DNA of 64,000 nt, from assembly GCF_023156535.1 (NCBI RefSeq), contig NZ_JALNMH010000003.1:1-64000 (forward strand), written 5' to 3'. How positions within the stretch are numbered: the first letter of the stretch is position 1; every line of letters begins with the position of its first letter. A program made the translations under genes and the position numbers. The DNA is from Pseudomarimonas salicorniae (GTDB lineage Bacteria; Pseudomonadota; Gammaproteobacteria; Xanthomonadales; Xanthomonadaceae). Positions 29,894-38,560 of the stretch are shown piece by piece. The notes under the pieces were generated by a model that had not been told where the DNA came from, did no database searches, and saw only the letters and a list, made by a program, of their open reading frames with translations.

Positions 29894-31018
29894 ATGACCA
29901 CGCCAACACCGGGCCGCCTGGCCTTTCTCGACCGCTGGCTGACCCTGTGGATCTTCGCCGCGATGGCCCTTGGCGCGGCGCTCGGCGCGCTGTTTCCGTC
30001 CCTGCCGTCCGCCCTTGAGGCCGCCCGGGTCGGCGACACCAACCTGCCGATCGCCCTCGGCCTGATCCTGATGATGTATCCGCCACTGGCCCGGGTGCGC
30101 TACGAAGCGCTGCCCAGCGTCTTCTCGGACCGTCGCGTGCTGCTGCTCTCCCTGCTGCAGAACTGGCTGATCGGCCCGCTGCTGATGTTCGGTCTGGCGG
30201 TGCTGTTCCTGCACGATGAGCCCGCCTACATGGCCGGGTTGATCCTGATCGGCCTTGCGCGCTGCATCGCGATGGTCATCGTCTGGAACCAGCTGGCCTG
30301 CGGCTCGAACGAGTATGCAGCGGGCCTGGTGGCCTTCAACAGCGTGTTCCAGCTGCTCTTCTTCAGCGCCTACGCCTGGTTGTTCATGGCGGTGCTGCCG
30401 CAGGCGCTGGGCCTCACCGGCTTCACGGTGGACGTGTCGTTCTGGACCATAGCCCAGGCGGTGGCGATCTATCTCGGCATCCCGTTCCTGGCCGGCTATC
30501 TCAGTCGCCGGCTGCTGGTCGCACGCCGCGGCGAGCGCTGGTACCAGCAGGTGTTCGTCGCCCGCACCGCGCCGATCACCCTGATCGCCCTGCTGTTTAC
30601 GATTGCCGCAATGTTCGTGATGAAAGGCGCCAGCGTGCTGGCCTTGCCGATGGATGCGTTGCGCATCGCCATCCCGCTCTCGCTGTACTTCGTGATCATG
30701 TTCTTCGTCAGTTTCTGGCTGTCCAGGCGCTTCGGCACCGATTACCCGCGGGCCACCGCCCTCAGTTTCACCGCGGCCTCGAACAACTTCGAGCTGGCGA
30801 TCGCCGTCGCCATCGCCGCTTTCGGCCTGTCCTCGCCGATCGCCTTCGCGACGGTGATCGGCCCGCTGGTCGAGGTGCCGGTGCTGATCGCCCTGGTCGG
30901 CGTTGCGCTCTGGCTGCGCCGGCGCTGGTGGCCGCAGGACCTGGATGCCCGACCTCCTTCGGTTGATGGGCTGGACGGTGAATCTCAGCGGGAAGGGCGA
31001 GGCGCAGTGTCGCCGTAG
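29894..31018 (+). CDS. acr3: Arsenite efflux permease ACR3
   Basis: 374 aa from the ATG at 29894; the TTG at 29876 is less likely. Ten hydrophobic segments, as expected for the BART-superfamily ACR3 carrier that exports As(III) with the proton gradient. The essential cysteine of TM4 is Cys124 in [16 protein letters not shown], and the conserved [18 protein letters not shown] of TM9 is intact. It lies 263 bp after arsR in the same direction. The last 34 bp overlap the convergent gene at 30985. Confidence 0.95.
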   Translation: MTTPTPGRLAFLDRWLTLWIFAAMALGAALGALFPSLPSALEAARVGDTNLPIALGLILMMYPPLARVRYEALPSVFSDRRVLLLSLLQNWLIGPLLMFGLAVLFLHDEPAYMAGLILIGLARCIAMVIVWNQLACGSNEYAAGLVAFNSVFQLLFFSAYAWLFMAVLPQALGLTGFTVDVSFWTIAQAVAIYLGIPFLAGYLSRRLLVARRGERWYQQVFVARTAPITLIALLFTIAAMFVMKGASVLALPMDALRIAIPLSLYFVIMFFVSFWLSRRFGTDYPRATALSFTAASNNFELAIAVAIAAFGLSSPIAFATVIGPLVEVPVLIALVGVALWLRRRWWPQDLDARPPSVDGLDGESQREGRGAVSP

Positions 31019-31716
31019 GAATCTTCGCCACCGGGCAGCGAGAGCTGCGCTACGGATCGATGCTTGGCCCCGATCTGCGCTGCGACGTGCCCCCGATTGG
31101 AGAAGGCGATGCGCCGCCATGTCGATGCGTCGGTCGCGACGCCGTCGTCGGGGAAGGAGAGCCTGACGGCACTTCCGTCTTCACGGAACACGGCCCCGAT
31201 GACGACCATCAGGTTCCACGATTCGCCGGCAAACCGCCTGCGCAGAATCTGGATTTCCCGATGGGATCCTTTGAGGAACTGCGTGCGCGGACCGCTGTCC
31301 GTTTCTTCCTGGCCTGCGTACGGCACCCAGAACCCGCCCCAATCCCTGTTGTTCCAGAACTCGGATTCGCTCCACGAGTCGCCGTTGAACACGCGCTCGC
31401 CGAGCTGGGCCGAGGCGTGGAGATTGTGCAGGCGCCCTGTGGCGGCATCCTCGATGTAGATGTCGATGACGGTGTGGTCCTGTGCCTTGCCTTCGGCGCA
31501 CACGAACAGCGAATGCCTGTCGTGCATGAATCTCAGGGAAACCCCGGCCGGCAGGTCGATGACGGTGGCTGGACGCCACTCCTCCTGGTCACAGCGCCCG
31601 TCAAAGAGGGGCGCAACGGAAGTCGCACCAATCGGCAGCGATTCGGCAGCGATGCCGCTGCCAGCTGTGAGCGGGAGGGTGACGGCAATCAGCAGTCGTG
31701 GCGGCAATCGGGTCAT
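30985..31716 (-). CDS. Exported CBM9/DOMON-like protein
   Basis: 243 aa from the ATG at 31716, with GGAGAAG upstream. The signal peptide is [20 protein letters not shown], cleaved near GIAA. The mature protein begins with [20 protein letters not shown], the typical opening of family 9 carbohydrate-binding-like modules, and continues with strands [20 protein letters not shown] and [10 protein letters not shown]. No catalytic site is evident. Probably periplasmic. It converges on acr3 and overlaps its end. Confidence 0.75.
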   Translation of the reverse strand: MTRLPPRLLIAVTLPLTAGSGIAAESLPIGATSVAPLFDGRCDQEEWRPATVIDLPAGVSLRFMHDRHSLFVCAEGKAQDHTVIDIYIEDAATGRLHNLHASAQLGERVFNGDSWSESEFWNNRDWGGFWVPYAGQEETDSGPRTQFLKGSHREIQILRRRFAGESWNLMVVIGAVFREDGSAVRLSFPDDGVATDASTWRRIAFSNRGHVAAQIGAKHRSVAQLSLPGGEDSYGDTAPRPSR

Positions 31717-32089
31717 CGGACTTCTCCGGGGTGAGTGGGCTCGTCTGCTCGGCGCCTTGTGAAAGGTCACCGGATCGGGGCCCTCAGCTTGGCAGCCTCG
31801 TCCGCCAGAACTACTCGTTTCACCCCGGGTTCGCGCTGATTTGCCGCACGTGCCTGAGTGTGTGCGAAACCGTAGTGTGCCGTTTGTGCCGAGACTGTCC
31901 TGATCATTGACTCGATCCGGGATGACGGAAATGCAATAGGGCGCCCGCGGTGGGCGGGCAGAGGTGGGGCAACTGGAGGACGCGCCCCGGCCGTGGAGGT
32001 CACGGCGCGGCTTGATCCCGGCAAGGCCGTAGAATCCGTTCATCCTTCCTGCTGCAGACTTCCGGGCAGCCCGTCTTCTGGTGACATTG
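31717..32089. other. Intergenic region before lolA, no gene seen
   Basis: About 370 bp between divergent genes. No repeat of families A to D and no frame with family features. It must contain the promoters for the CBM9-like gene and lolA; no strong -35/-10 match was picked out. Confidence 0.45.
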
Positions 32090-32749
32090 ATGACCCAACG
32101 CCTGCTTCCGCTGTGCCTGATCCTGCTCTCCGCCCCGCTGTTCGCCGCGCCGCCGGCGGCGGTGCAGCGCTTTGCCGACGGGCTGGAAACGCTGGACGGC
32201 CGCTTCGAACAGCGCGCTTTCGATGCCAACGGCCAGCTGCGCGAGCAGTCCGAGGGCCGGGTGGCGCTGGCGGCGCCGCGGCAGTTCCGCTGGGACTATG
32301 AGGATCCCTATCCGCAGACCATCGTCGCCGATGGCACCCGGGTCTGGGTCTATGACCCGGAGCTGGAGCAGGCCAGCGTACGCATGCAGGCCCACGAGGA
32401 GCAGAGCAGCCCGCTCGCCGCGCTGATCGATCCGGCCGAGCTGGAGCGCCAGTTCGAGGTGACCGAGGAAGGCGAGCGCGACGGGCTGACCTGGGTGCGG
32501 CTGGTGCCGCGCAAGACCGAGGACGCGCAGATCACCGAGGCAAGGCTGGCCTTTGCCGAAGGTGAGCTACGTGCCATGTACCTGCTGGATTCGCTGCAGC
32601 AGCGCAGCGAGCTGCGCTTCTCCGGCTGGAAGCGCAATACCGGCCTCGACGCCAAGCTGTTCCGCTTTATTCCGCCCGAAGGCGTCGACGTCGTAGGTGA
32701 CCCCGGCACCGATGCCGAGGTGATGCCGTTGGGGGATCCGGCGGGCTAG
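32090..32749 (+). CDS. lolA: Outer-membrane lipoprotein carrier protein LolA
   Basis: 219 aa. Periplasmic chaperone that takes lipoproteins from LolCDE and hands them to LolB. ATG at 32090 is used (GTG 32081 is an alternative). The signal peptide is MTQRLLPLCLILLSAPLFA. Conserved blocks are LDGRFEQRAFDANGQ, GRVALAAPRQFRWDYEDPYP, QTIVADGTRVWVYDPELEQ and SSPLAALIDP. The permease/ATPase partners lie at 43867 and 45119. In many relatives lolA is directly followed by rarA, and the same order holds here despite two repeats in between. Confidence 0.95.
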   Translation: MTQRLLPLCLILLSAPLFAAPPAAVQRFADGLETLDGRFEQRAFDANGQLREQSEGRVALAAPRQFRWDYEDPYPQTIVADGTRVWVYDPELEQASVRMQAHEEQSSPLAALIDPAELERQFEVTEEGERDGLTWVRLVPRKTEDAQITEARLAFAEGELRAMYLLDSLQQRSELRFSGWKRNTGLDAKLFRFIPPEGVDVVGDPGTDAEVMPLGDPAG

Positions 32750-32795
32750 AAGCGGGGTTGCGGCACTCCGATTCATCCGGTGAGACGGGCTTCGT

Positions 32796-33027
32796 TGTAG
32801 GAGCGGACACGGCCGCGACCGCGGAGCCGCGGATCTGCCCCGGTCTGAGGCACAACGACACGCTGCGGTCGCGCCCAAGGACGCTCCCACACAGGCGCGG
32901 CACTCCGATTCATCCGGTGAGACGGGCTTTGTTGTAGGAGTGGACACGGCCGCGACCGCGGGGCCGCGGATCTGCCCCGGTCTGAGGCACAACGACACGC
33001 TGCGGTCGCGCCCATGTGCGCTCCTGC
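32796..33027 (+). repeat. Tandem pair of repeat C
   Basis: Two C copies at 32796-32892 and 32933-33027 with a 137-bp period. The flanking text GCGGCACTCCGATTCATCCG plus GTGAGACGGGCTT is also duplicated, so this is a local tandem duplication of repeat plus flank. It occupies most of the 428-bp gap between lolA and rarA. The rest holds a partly matching GAAGCGGGCTTGCCCGCGAC hairpin near 33080. Confidence 0.88.
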
Positions 33028-33177
33028 ATTCGGAGGGCTGCGGCGCTTGGGTTGGGGGTGGGCGCTCCGGCTTCTCCTGTGGAAGCGGGCTTGCCCGCGA
33101 CAGGTGCGCGATAGGTTTAGCGCGACCCCGGCGAGGGGCGTTGGGGTCTTGCCAGGGGCTGGCACTACAATCCGCCG

Positions 33178-34509
33178 ATGCCTCGCGCCACCTCGCCCGA
33201 TCTGTTCGCCTCCGATGTGCACGCGCCGCTGGCCGAGCGCATGCGGCCGCGCCGGCTGGATGACGTGGTGGGGCAGGGGCGGCTGCTGGATTCGTCGGCC
33301 CCGCTGCGGCGGGCGATCGAGGCGGGCAAGCCCTATTCGATGATCCTCTGGGGGCCACCGGGCTGCGGCAAGACGACTCTGGCGCGGATGCTGGCCGACT
33401 ACGCGAAGTATCCGTTCCGCGCGCTGTCGGCGGTGATGTCCGGTCTGCCCGAGGTGCGCAAGGTGCTGTCCGAGGCCGAGGCGCGCGCCGCGGTCGAGGG
33501 GCCGACCGTTCTGTTCATCGATGAGGTCCACCGCTTCAACAAGCTGCAGCAGGACGCCTTCCTGCCCTGGATCGAGAACGGCACGGTGATCTTCGTCGGC
33601 GCGACCACCGAGAATCCGAGCTTCGAGCTCAATGCGGCGCTGCTCTCGCGCTGCCGGGTGCACGTGCTGGACGCGCTGGATGAGGTCGCCATCGTCGCCG
33701 CGCTGCAGCGTGCGCTGTCGGCCTCAGACGGGCTTGGCGAGCGCGGCCTGACGATCGAGGATGAGGCGCTGCAGACGCTGGCCCGGGCCGCCGACGGCGA
33801 CGTGCGCCGCGCCCTGACCCTGCTGGAGATCGCCGCCGAACAGGCCGAGCCCGGTGCGCGCATCGGGATCGATGCGCTGGCCCCGGTGCTGGCCGACCGA
33901 ACACGCCGTTTCGACAAGGGTGGCGAGCAGTTCTACGACCAGATCTCGGCCCTGCACAAGTGCGTGCGAAGCTCCAATCCCGACGCCGCCCTGTACTGGC
34001 TGGTGCGGATGCTCGATGGCGGCGTCGATCCGGCCTATCTGGCGAGAAGGATCACCCGCATGGCGGTCGAGGACATCGGGCTGGCCGATCCGCGCGCCCT
34101 GGCCATGGCGATGCAGGCCTGGGAGGCCTACGACCGGATCGGCTCGCCCGAAGGCGAGCTGGCCCTGGCCCAGGTGGTCATCTACCTTGCCAGCACGGCC
34201 AAGTCGAACGCGGCCTATGTCGCCTACAAGGCGGCCAGCGCGGATGTGCGCGAGGGCGGCACGACGCCGGTGCCGATGCATCTGCGCAATGCGCCCACCA
34301 AACTGATGAAGTCGCTCGGCTACGGCGAGGGCTACCAGTACGACCACGACAGCGAGGACGGCGTCGCGCTTGGCCAGACCGGGTTTCCCGACGAGCTGGG
34401 CGAGCGGGTGTACTACCAGCCCACCGACCGCGGCCTCGAGATCAGGCTGCGCGAAAAGCTCGAGCGCCTGCGCGCGGACCGCGCGGCGGCGCGTGAGGGC
34501 GGAGAATGA
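33178..34509 (+). CDS. rarA: Replication-associated recombination protein RarA (MgsA)
   Basis: 443 aa AAA+ ATPase related to clamp loaders, acting at stalled replication forks. The order is typical: RMRPRRLDDVVGQGRLL, Walker A GPPGCGKT (59-66), Walker B VLFIDEVHRFNK, sensor VGATTENPSFELN, arginine finger region LLSRCRVHVL, and the C-terminal tetramerisation part (DPAYLARRITRMAVEDIGLA, then NAPTKLMKSLGYGEGYQYDH). Length and all motifs match the family. The stop overlaps the fluC start by 4 bp. Confidence 0.97.
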   Translation: MPRATSPDLFASDVHAPLAERMRPRRLDDVVGQGRLLDSSAPLRRAIEAGKPYSMILWGPPGCGKTTLARMLADYAKYPFRALSAVMSGLPEVRKVLSEAEARAAVEGPTVLFIDEVHRFNKLQQDAFLPWIENGTVIFVGATTENPSFELNAALLSRCRVHVLDALDEVAIVAALQRALSASDGLGERGLTIEDEALQTLARAADGDVRRALTLLEIAAEQAEPGARIGIDALAPVLADRTRRFDKGGEQFYDQISALHKCVRSSNPDAALYWLVRMLDGGVDPAYLARRITRMAVEDIGLADPRALAMAMQAWEAYDRIGSPEGELALAQVVIYLASTAKSNAAYVAYKAASADVREGGTTPVPMHLRNAPTKLMKSLGYGEGYQYDHDSEDGVALGQTGFPDELGERVYYQPTDRGLEIRLREKLERLRADRAAAREGGE

Positions 34510-34907
34510 GCCTGTGGTGGCAGCAGCTGGTGCTGGTGATGGCCGGCGGCGCGGTGGGCGCGGCCGGGCGCTACCTGATCGGCGGCTGGATGCTGCGTCA
34601 TGCCGGCAACGGCCTGCCCTGGGGCACCCTGGCTGCCAATCTGCTGGGCAGCCTGCTGGCAGGCTTCCTGCTGATCTGGCTGGAGGGCCGCGGCCCGGCC
34701 GGCCTGCTCTGGCGCGCCTTCCTGATGGTCGGCGTGCTCGGCGCCCTGACCACCTGGTCGGCGTTGATGATCGAGCTCTACCTGCTGCAGCGCGGCCCCG
34801 GCTGGGGCCACGTCGCGCTCTACCTCGGGTTCAGCCTGGCCGGCGGCGTGGCCGCCCTGCTGCTGGGCATCCAGGTGGCGCGCTGGCTGGGCGCCGGCGC
34901 CACCTGA
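34506..34907 (+). CDS. fluC: Fluoride channel FluC (CrcB)
   Basis: 133 aa with four hydrophobic helices. CrcB/Fluc forms a dual-topology dimeric channel that expels fluoride. Conserved pieces are GGAVGAAGRYLIGG, the asparagine of TLAANLLGSLLAGF and the GVLGALTTWSAL sodium/phenylalanine-box segment. It overlaps rarA by ATGA, so it is probably transcribed from the rarA promoter, and no fluoride riboswitch is seen before it. Confidence 0.94.
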   Translation: MSLWWQQLVLVMAGGAVGAAGRYLIGGWMLRHAGNGLPWGTLAANLLGSLLAGFLLIWLEGRGPAGLLWRAFLMVGVLGALTTWSALMIELYLLQRGPGWGHVALYLGFSLAGGVAALLLGIQVARWLGAGAT

Positions 34908-34913
34908 TCCCGA

Positions 34914-35396
34914 TCATGCCGGCAGGTTGGCCAGCACGTGCTCGGCCGAGGACACCTTGAACTCGCCCGGCGCCTCGACCCACAGGCCCTTGACCACGCC
35001 GTCGTCGGCGTACAGCGCAAAACGCTTGCTGCGCACGCCCATGCCGAACGCGGTGGCGTCCATCTCGAGACCCAGGGCCTGGGCGAAGGCGCCATTACCA
35101 TCGGCCAGCATCAGCATGCCCTCCGGCACGCTCTGCGACTTGCCCCAGGCATCCATCACGAAGGCGTCGTTCACCGCCATGCACACCGGCTGGATATCGC
35201 GTTCCTTGAACTGTCCGATCTGTTCGACATAGCCGGGCAGGTGCTTGGCCGAGCAGGTCGGCGTGAATGCCCCCGGCACGGCGAACAGCACGACCTTGCG
35301 GCCGCCGAAGACATCCGCGGTGCTCAGCGCCTGGACGCCGTCCTTGACGACATTGAAGGTGGCTTCGGGCAGACGCTCGCCGATCTGGATGGGCAT
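34914..35396 (-). CDS. Type 5 peroxiredoxin (thiol peroxidase)
   Basis: 160 aa from the ATG at 35396. Reduces hydrogen peroxide and organic hydroperoxides in the cytoplasm. The peroxidatic cysteine is Cys48 in PGAFTPTCSAKHLPGY, the Prx5 signature. Cys72 (QPVCMAV) could be a resolving cysteine. Further family blocks are ALGLEMDATAFGMGVRSKRF and the final SSAEHVLANLPA. It converges on fluC with a 6-bp gap. Confidence 0.94.
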   Translation of the reverse strand: MPIQIGERLPEATFNVVKDGVQALSTADVFGGRKVVLFAVPGAFTPTCSAKHLPGYVEQIGQFKERDIQPVCMAVNDAFVMDAWGKSQSVPEGMLMLADGNGAFAQALGLEMDATAFGMGVRSKRFALYADDGVVKGLWVEAPGEFKVSSAEHVLANLPA

Positions 35397-35550
35397 GGGG
35401 CAGGACTCCGGTTGGGGGGGCGCCGATGTTAGCGCGTCGCAATGTGTGGAGGGGGCGAGGGGGCGGGATGCGCGGGTTTGATGATCGGTGGGGGTCTGCT
35501 TGGGGCGCGAAGCAGACGTTCGCCACCGCCCCGGATCGGGCGGGCTCTTC

Positions 35551-35646
35551 GTAGGAGCGGACATGGCCGCGACCGCGGAGATTCGCTCCGGCCGCGGTCT
35601 GTGGTGAATACGCCGCGCCGCGGTCGCGCCCATGTGCGCTCCCACA
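35551..35646 (+). repeat. Repeat C, single copy
   Basis: GTAGGAGCGGACATGGCCGC and its complementary arm ending GTGCGCTCCCACA enclose a short centre. It lies in the 496-bp gap between the peroxiredoxin and hsp20 genes. Confidence 0.85.
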
Positions 35647-35676
35647 GTCGGGCTTCGTTGGGCGTCAGCGAAGCCC

Positions 35677-35749
35677 CATTGGGTGCGTCTTGGACGCACC
35701 GATACGGGCGTTCGGACGGTACGCCCGGTGCGGCCAGCCGCACCCTATG
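35677..35749 (+). repeat. Repeat A, single copy
   Basis: About 73 bp with ends CATTGGGTG and CACCCTATG and the typical centre GCACCGATACGGGCGTTCGG. It directly follows the C copy, the same A/C association as at 19526-20171. Confidence 0.85.
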
Positions 35750-35811
35750 AATGTCTTCTTTACGAATGTCCGACTTGCGCCCATAGCCCCCATCCCGCGT
35801 CGTCACCCGCT

Positions 35812-35840
35812 CTTGAACTTTTTCTGCGCGATCCCAGATT
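35812..35840 (+). promoter_or_regulatory. Probable heat-shock (sigma-32) promoter of hsp20
   Basis: CTTGAA at 35812-35817 and CCCAGATT at 35833-35840, separated by 15 bp, fit the sigma-32 consensus (CTTGAA, 13-15 bp, CCCCAT-x-T). It lies about 50 bp upstream of the small heat-shock protein start. Confidence 0.75.
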
Positions 35841-35850
35841 GCAGTCATCC

Positions 35851-35866
35851 GGGCGGCGAGCCGCCC
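35851..35866 (+). promoter_or_regulatory. Hairpin in the hsp20 5' untranslated region
   Basis: GGGCGGCGAGCCGCCC folds as a 6-bp GC stem with a CGAG loop. It lies between the sigma-32 promoter and the GGAGGA ribosome site at 35881. It might stabilise the message or be part of a thermosensor, but it does not itself pair with the ribosome site. Confidence 0.5.
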
Positions 35867-35892
35867 TTTCGTGACGAGCTGGAGGAAAGACC

Positions 35893-36348
35893 ATGAGCAT
35901 GACCCGCTACTCCCCGTGGCAGAGCCACAATGGCCTGCAGGATGAACTGAAGCAGGTGTTCGACAAGTTCTTCGGTGAAACCGAGAGTGACCAGTCCAAT
36001 GTGGTGACCAGCCAGTGGGCGCCGCGCGTCGATATCCGCGAGGACAGCGATCGCTTCGTCATCCTGGCCGATATTCCGGGCGTCGATCCGGCTGATATCG
36101 AGATCCACATGGACAAGGGCATCCTGTCGATCAAGGGCGAGCGCAAGACCGAGGCCCGTGAGAAGACCGAGCGCTACTCGCGCGTCGAGCGCAGCCACGG
36201 CACCTTCTATCGCCGCTTTGCCCTGCCCGACAGCGCCAATCCCGACGGCATCACCGCCTCCGGTGCGCATGGCGTGCTGGAGATCTCGATCCCGAAGCGT
36301 CCGGAGAGCACTCCGCGTCGCATCGAGGTGAGCCGCTCGGCGCATTGA
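35893..36348 (+). CDS. hsp20: Small heat-shock protein Hsp20 (IbpA-like)
   Basis: A 151-aa holding chaperone that binds unfolding proteins. The alpha-crystallin domain runs from about residue 42 to 138, with RVDIREDSDRFVILADIPGV, DPADIEIHMDKGILSIKGER and the YRRFALPDSANPDGITASG block. The tail ISIPKRPESTPRRIEV holds the I-x-I/V-type assembly motif. GGAGGA lies 6 bp before the ATG. A sigma-32-like promoter lies just upstream, and a DnaJ-type gene follows, consistent with a heat-shock unit. Confidence 0.95.
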   Translation: MSMTRYSPWQSHNGLQDELKQVFDKFFGETESDQSNVVTSQWAPRVDIREDSDRFVILADIPGVDPADIEIHMDKGILSIKGERKTEAREKTERYSRVERSHGTFYRRFALPDSANPDGITASGAHGVLEISIPKRPESTPRRIEVSRSAH

Positions 36349-36471
36349 TCCACCAGATCGGTAGGCGGCCGGCCCGCGCCCCTGGGGGTGCGGGCGGTCC
36401 GCTGCCTGTCAAGGCGGCGCCTGAAGTAACCTGTAGCCCGTTTCCACGGATGGCGCCGCGCGGGTTCCAGC

Positions 36472-37368
36472 ATGCAGTTCAAGGATTACTACGAGACCCT
36501 GGGCGTCAAACCCGACGCGACCGAGGCCGAGATCAAGTCGGCCTACCGTCGCCTCGCGCGACGCTATCACCCGGACGTCAGCAAGGAGGCCGGGGCCGAG
36601 GACAAGTTCAAGGCCGTCAACGAGGCCTATGAGGCGCTGCGCGACAAGGGCAAGCGCGCCACCTATGACCAGCTGCGCTCGCGCGGCTTCCGCGCCGGCG
36701 AGGAATTCCGCCCGCCGCCGGACTTCGGTCAGGGCTTCGGGTTCGATTTCGGCGATGGCGGTCCCGGTGGCCCGCGCGGCGGATTCAGCGACTTCTTCGA
36801 GTCGCTGTTCGGCCGTGGACGCCGAGAGGATCCCTTTACCTCGGCAGGCCCCGGCCCGGGTGCGGGTCCGGGGCCGCGTCCCGGCAACGAGACGGCACGT
36901 ATCGAGGTCGACCTCGAAACCATCTACAGCGGCGGCAAGCAGCGCATCTCCGTGCACGGTCGGGTGCTCGAGGTGCGGATTCCCAAGGGCATCCTTCCCG
37001 GCCAGCAGATCCGTCTGGCCGGGCAGGCCAGCGGCGGCGGTGACCTGCTGCTCGAGGTCGTCTATCGACCGCACTACCAGTTCCAGACCGAGGGCCGGGA
37101 GGTGCGGGTGACCGTGCCGCTCAAGCCCTGGGAGGCGGCCCTGGGGGCGGAGATCAGCGTGCCTACGCTGGGCGGTCCGGTGCAGCTCAAGGTGCCGGCG
37201 GGTTCCGACGCCGGCAAGCGCCTGCGGCTGCGCGGACGCGGCCTGCCCTCGACCCTGCCGGGCGATCCTGCGGGAGACCAGATCGTCGTCATCGAGGTGC
37301 GCGCCCCCGCGCCCGAGTCCGAGGCGCAGAAACAGGCCTACGAGAAACTTCGCCAGGCGTTCAACTGA
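36472..37368 (+). CDS. cbpA: DnaJ-family co-chaperone CbpA
   Basis: 298 aa. The J domain (1-70) has HPD at 33-35, which stimulates DnaK ATPase. A Gly/Phe-rich linker (about 75-145, GFGFDFGDGGPGGPRGG) follows, then two C-terminal substrate-binding domains (RIEVDLETIYSGGKQRISVH, VPLKPWEAALGAEISVPTL). The CxxCxGxG zinc fingers of DnaJ are absent, which marks it as CbpA. Located 123 bp after hsp20. The gap holds a GC-rich hairpin near 36372-36400 without a T run. Confidence 0.93.
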   Translation: MQFKDYYETLGVKPDATEAEIKSAYRRLARRYHPDVSKEAGAEDKFKAVNEAYEALRDKGKRATYDQLRSRGFRAGEEFRPPPDFGQGFGFDFGDGGPGGPRGGFSDFFESLFGRGRREDPFTSAGPGPGAGPGPRPGNETARIEVDLETIYSGGKQRISVHGRVLEVRIPKGILPGQQIRLAGQASGGGDLLLEVVYRPHYQFQTEGREVRVTVPLKPWEAALGAEISVPTLGGPVQLKVPAGSDAGKRLRLRGRGLPSTLPGDPAGDQIVVIEVRAPAPESEAQKQAYEKLRQAFN

Positions 37369-37420
37369 GGCGTCAGGGGCGGGCCGTCAGGTCAGTCCGT
37401 AAACCGGGGCAGGCCATTGC

Positions 37421-37660
37421 GCTTCGGTCGCGCCCGAGGGCGCTCCCACAGGAGGGGCGACGCTGCTGGTTACGAAGGGGGTGGCCTCAGAGATGATCAG
37501 GTCGTGCCGTGGACCGGAGCAGGCGATGGCGCTGCGCTCGCGCCCAGGGCGCACCTATAGGGGTTCCCGAGGCTGCTTGATGGAGCCTGTGGGAGTGCCC
37601 TTGGGCGCGACCGCGGAGATCCGTTCTGCCGCGGCCCCGGCATTCCCGCGCGCCCTGGGG
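37421..37660 (+). repeat. Fragments of repeat C
   Basis: A right arm (GGTCGCGCCCGAGGGCGCTC then CCACA) lies at about 37421-37452 and a left arm (TGTGGGAGTGCCCTTGGGCG then CGACCGCGG) at 37588 with a degraded remainder. They fill the 302-bp gap 37369-37670; no gene is visible between. Confidence 0.7.
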
Positions 37661-37670
37661 GCTGCGGGCC

Positions 37671-38498
37671 TCAGTTCGGCGGGGTGTAGCCGAAGAATGC
37701 GGAGAGGATCGACTCGCTTCCGTCGTACTCGTCCGGCTCGGCGGCGACGAAGGCGCTCATGCCGAGTTCGGCGAGGATGTCGAAGGAGGCGGGATCCTCG
37801 GTGAGCTTCAGCAGCGCATCCCGCACCGACTGACGGACGTCCTCCGGCACCTCGGGCGATGCCGAGAACGCGGCGCCCGGGAAGGCCTTGGAGCGCGCCA
37901 CCTCGACCAGGTTCGGATACTGCTGGGCGATGAATTCCGGAACCATCGCGGCCACCGCATCGCCGGAGAACACCATCTCGACGCCGTCGCGCCAGGTGCT
38001 GGCCTCGGAGCGGATCTCCGGCTGCGAAACCGGATTGGTGAACAGCTCGGCCAGGGTCGCGAAGCCGAGGCTGGGGGATGGCATCGACACGACGCTGCGT
38101 CCGATGAGTCCGGACAGGCCCTGGTCGGCGGTCTCCGGGGAGGCCATGAGCACGAACACCGAAGGTTCGGCCTTGCGCGCCAGCGGCACGAAGCCGTCGC
38201 GCTTCATACGGTAGTCGGTGAAGTGGGCGTCCTCGAAGGCGAAATCGATGTCCGCTTCGCCACGCAGGTCGCGCCAGTAGAAATGGTAGTTGCGCACCGC
38301 GACCAGTTCGAACTTCTGTCCGGTCTCCTTCTCGAGGTACTCGAGCAGCGGCTTGTAAACCTCCCGCGCCTGCTCGGGCGGGTAGGAGGGCTCGACAGCG
38401 AGCTGGTAGCTGCCCCGCTCGGCGGGGGCCTGCGCCTGGCTGGCGCCTGGCATGCAGGCGGCGAAGGCCGCTGCGGCGATTACGATCGTGCGCAACAT
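37671..38498 (-). CDS. Periplasmic PhnD-like phosphate/phosphonate-type binding protein
   Basis: 275 aa from the ATG at 38498 with GGGAGGA upstream. The signal peptide is MLRTIVIAAAAFAACMPGAS, cleaved near QAQA. The mature sequence is that of the PF12974 (PhnD-type) solute-binding family: YPPEQAREVYKPLLEYLEKE, then DIDFAFEDAHFTDYRM and FATLAELFTNP. No transporter permease or ATPase gene is next to it, so it may be an orphan binding protein or belong to a sensor. Ligand unknown. Confidence 0.82.
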   Translation of the reverse strand: MLRTIVIAAAAFAACMPGASQAQAPAERGSYQLAVEPSYPPEQAREVYKPLLEYLEKETGQKFELVAVRNYHFYWRDLRGEADIDFAFEDAHFTDYRMKRDGFVPLARKAEPSVFVLMASPETADQGLSGLIGRSVVSMPSPSLGFATLAELFTNPVSQPEIRSEASTWRDGVEMVFSGDAVAAMVPEFIAQQYPNLVEVARSKAFPGAAFSASPEVPEDVRQSVRDALLKLTEDPASFDILAELGMSAFVAAEPDEYDGSESILSAFFGYTPPN

Positions 38499-38560
38499 GG
38501 TGATTCCTCCCTGATCCTGCCCCCGGCTATAGCAGAAAGCCTTTCGTATTCCAATTGGCA

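Noticed and set aside
34506-34907. Fluoride riboswitch for fluC
   Set aside because: fluC starts inside the end of rarA; no riboswitch fold was seen upstream.
36372-36400. Terminator between hsp20 and cbpA
   Set aside because: A GC-rich inverted repeat exists but no run of T follows, so termination is not supported.
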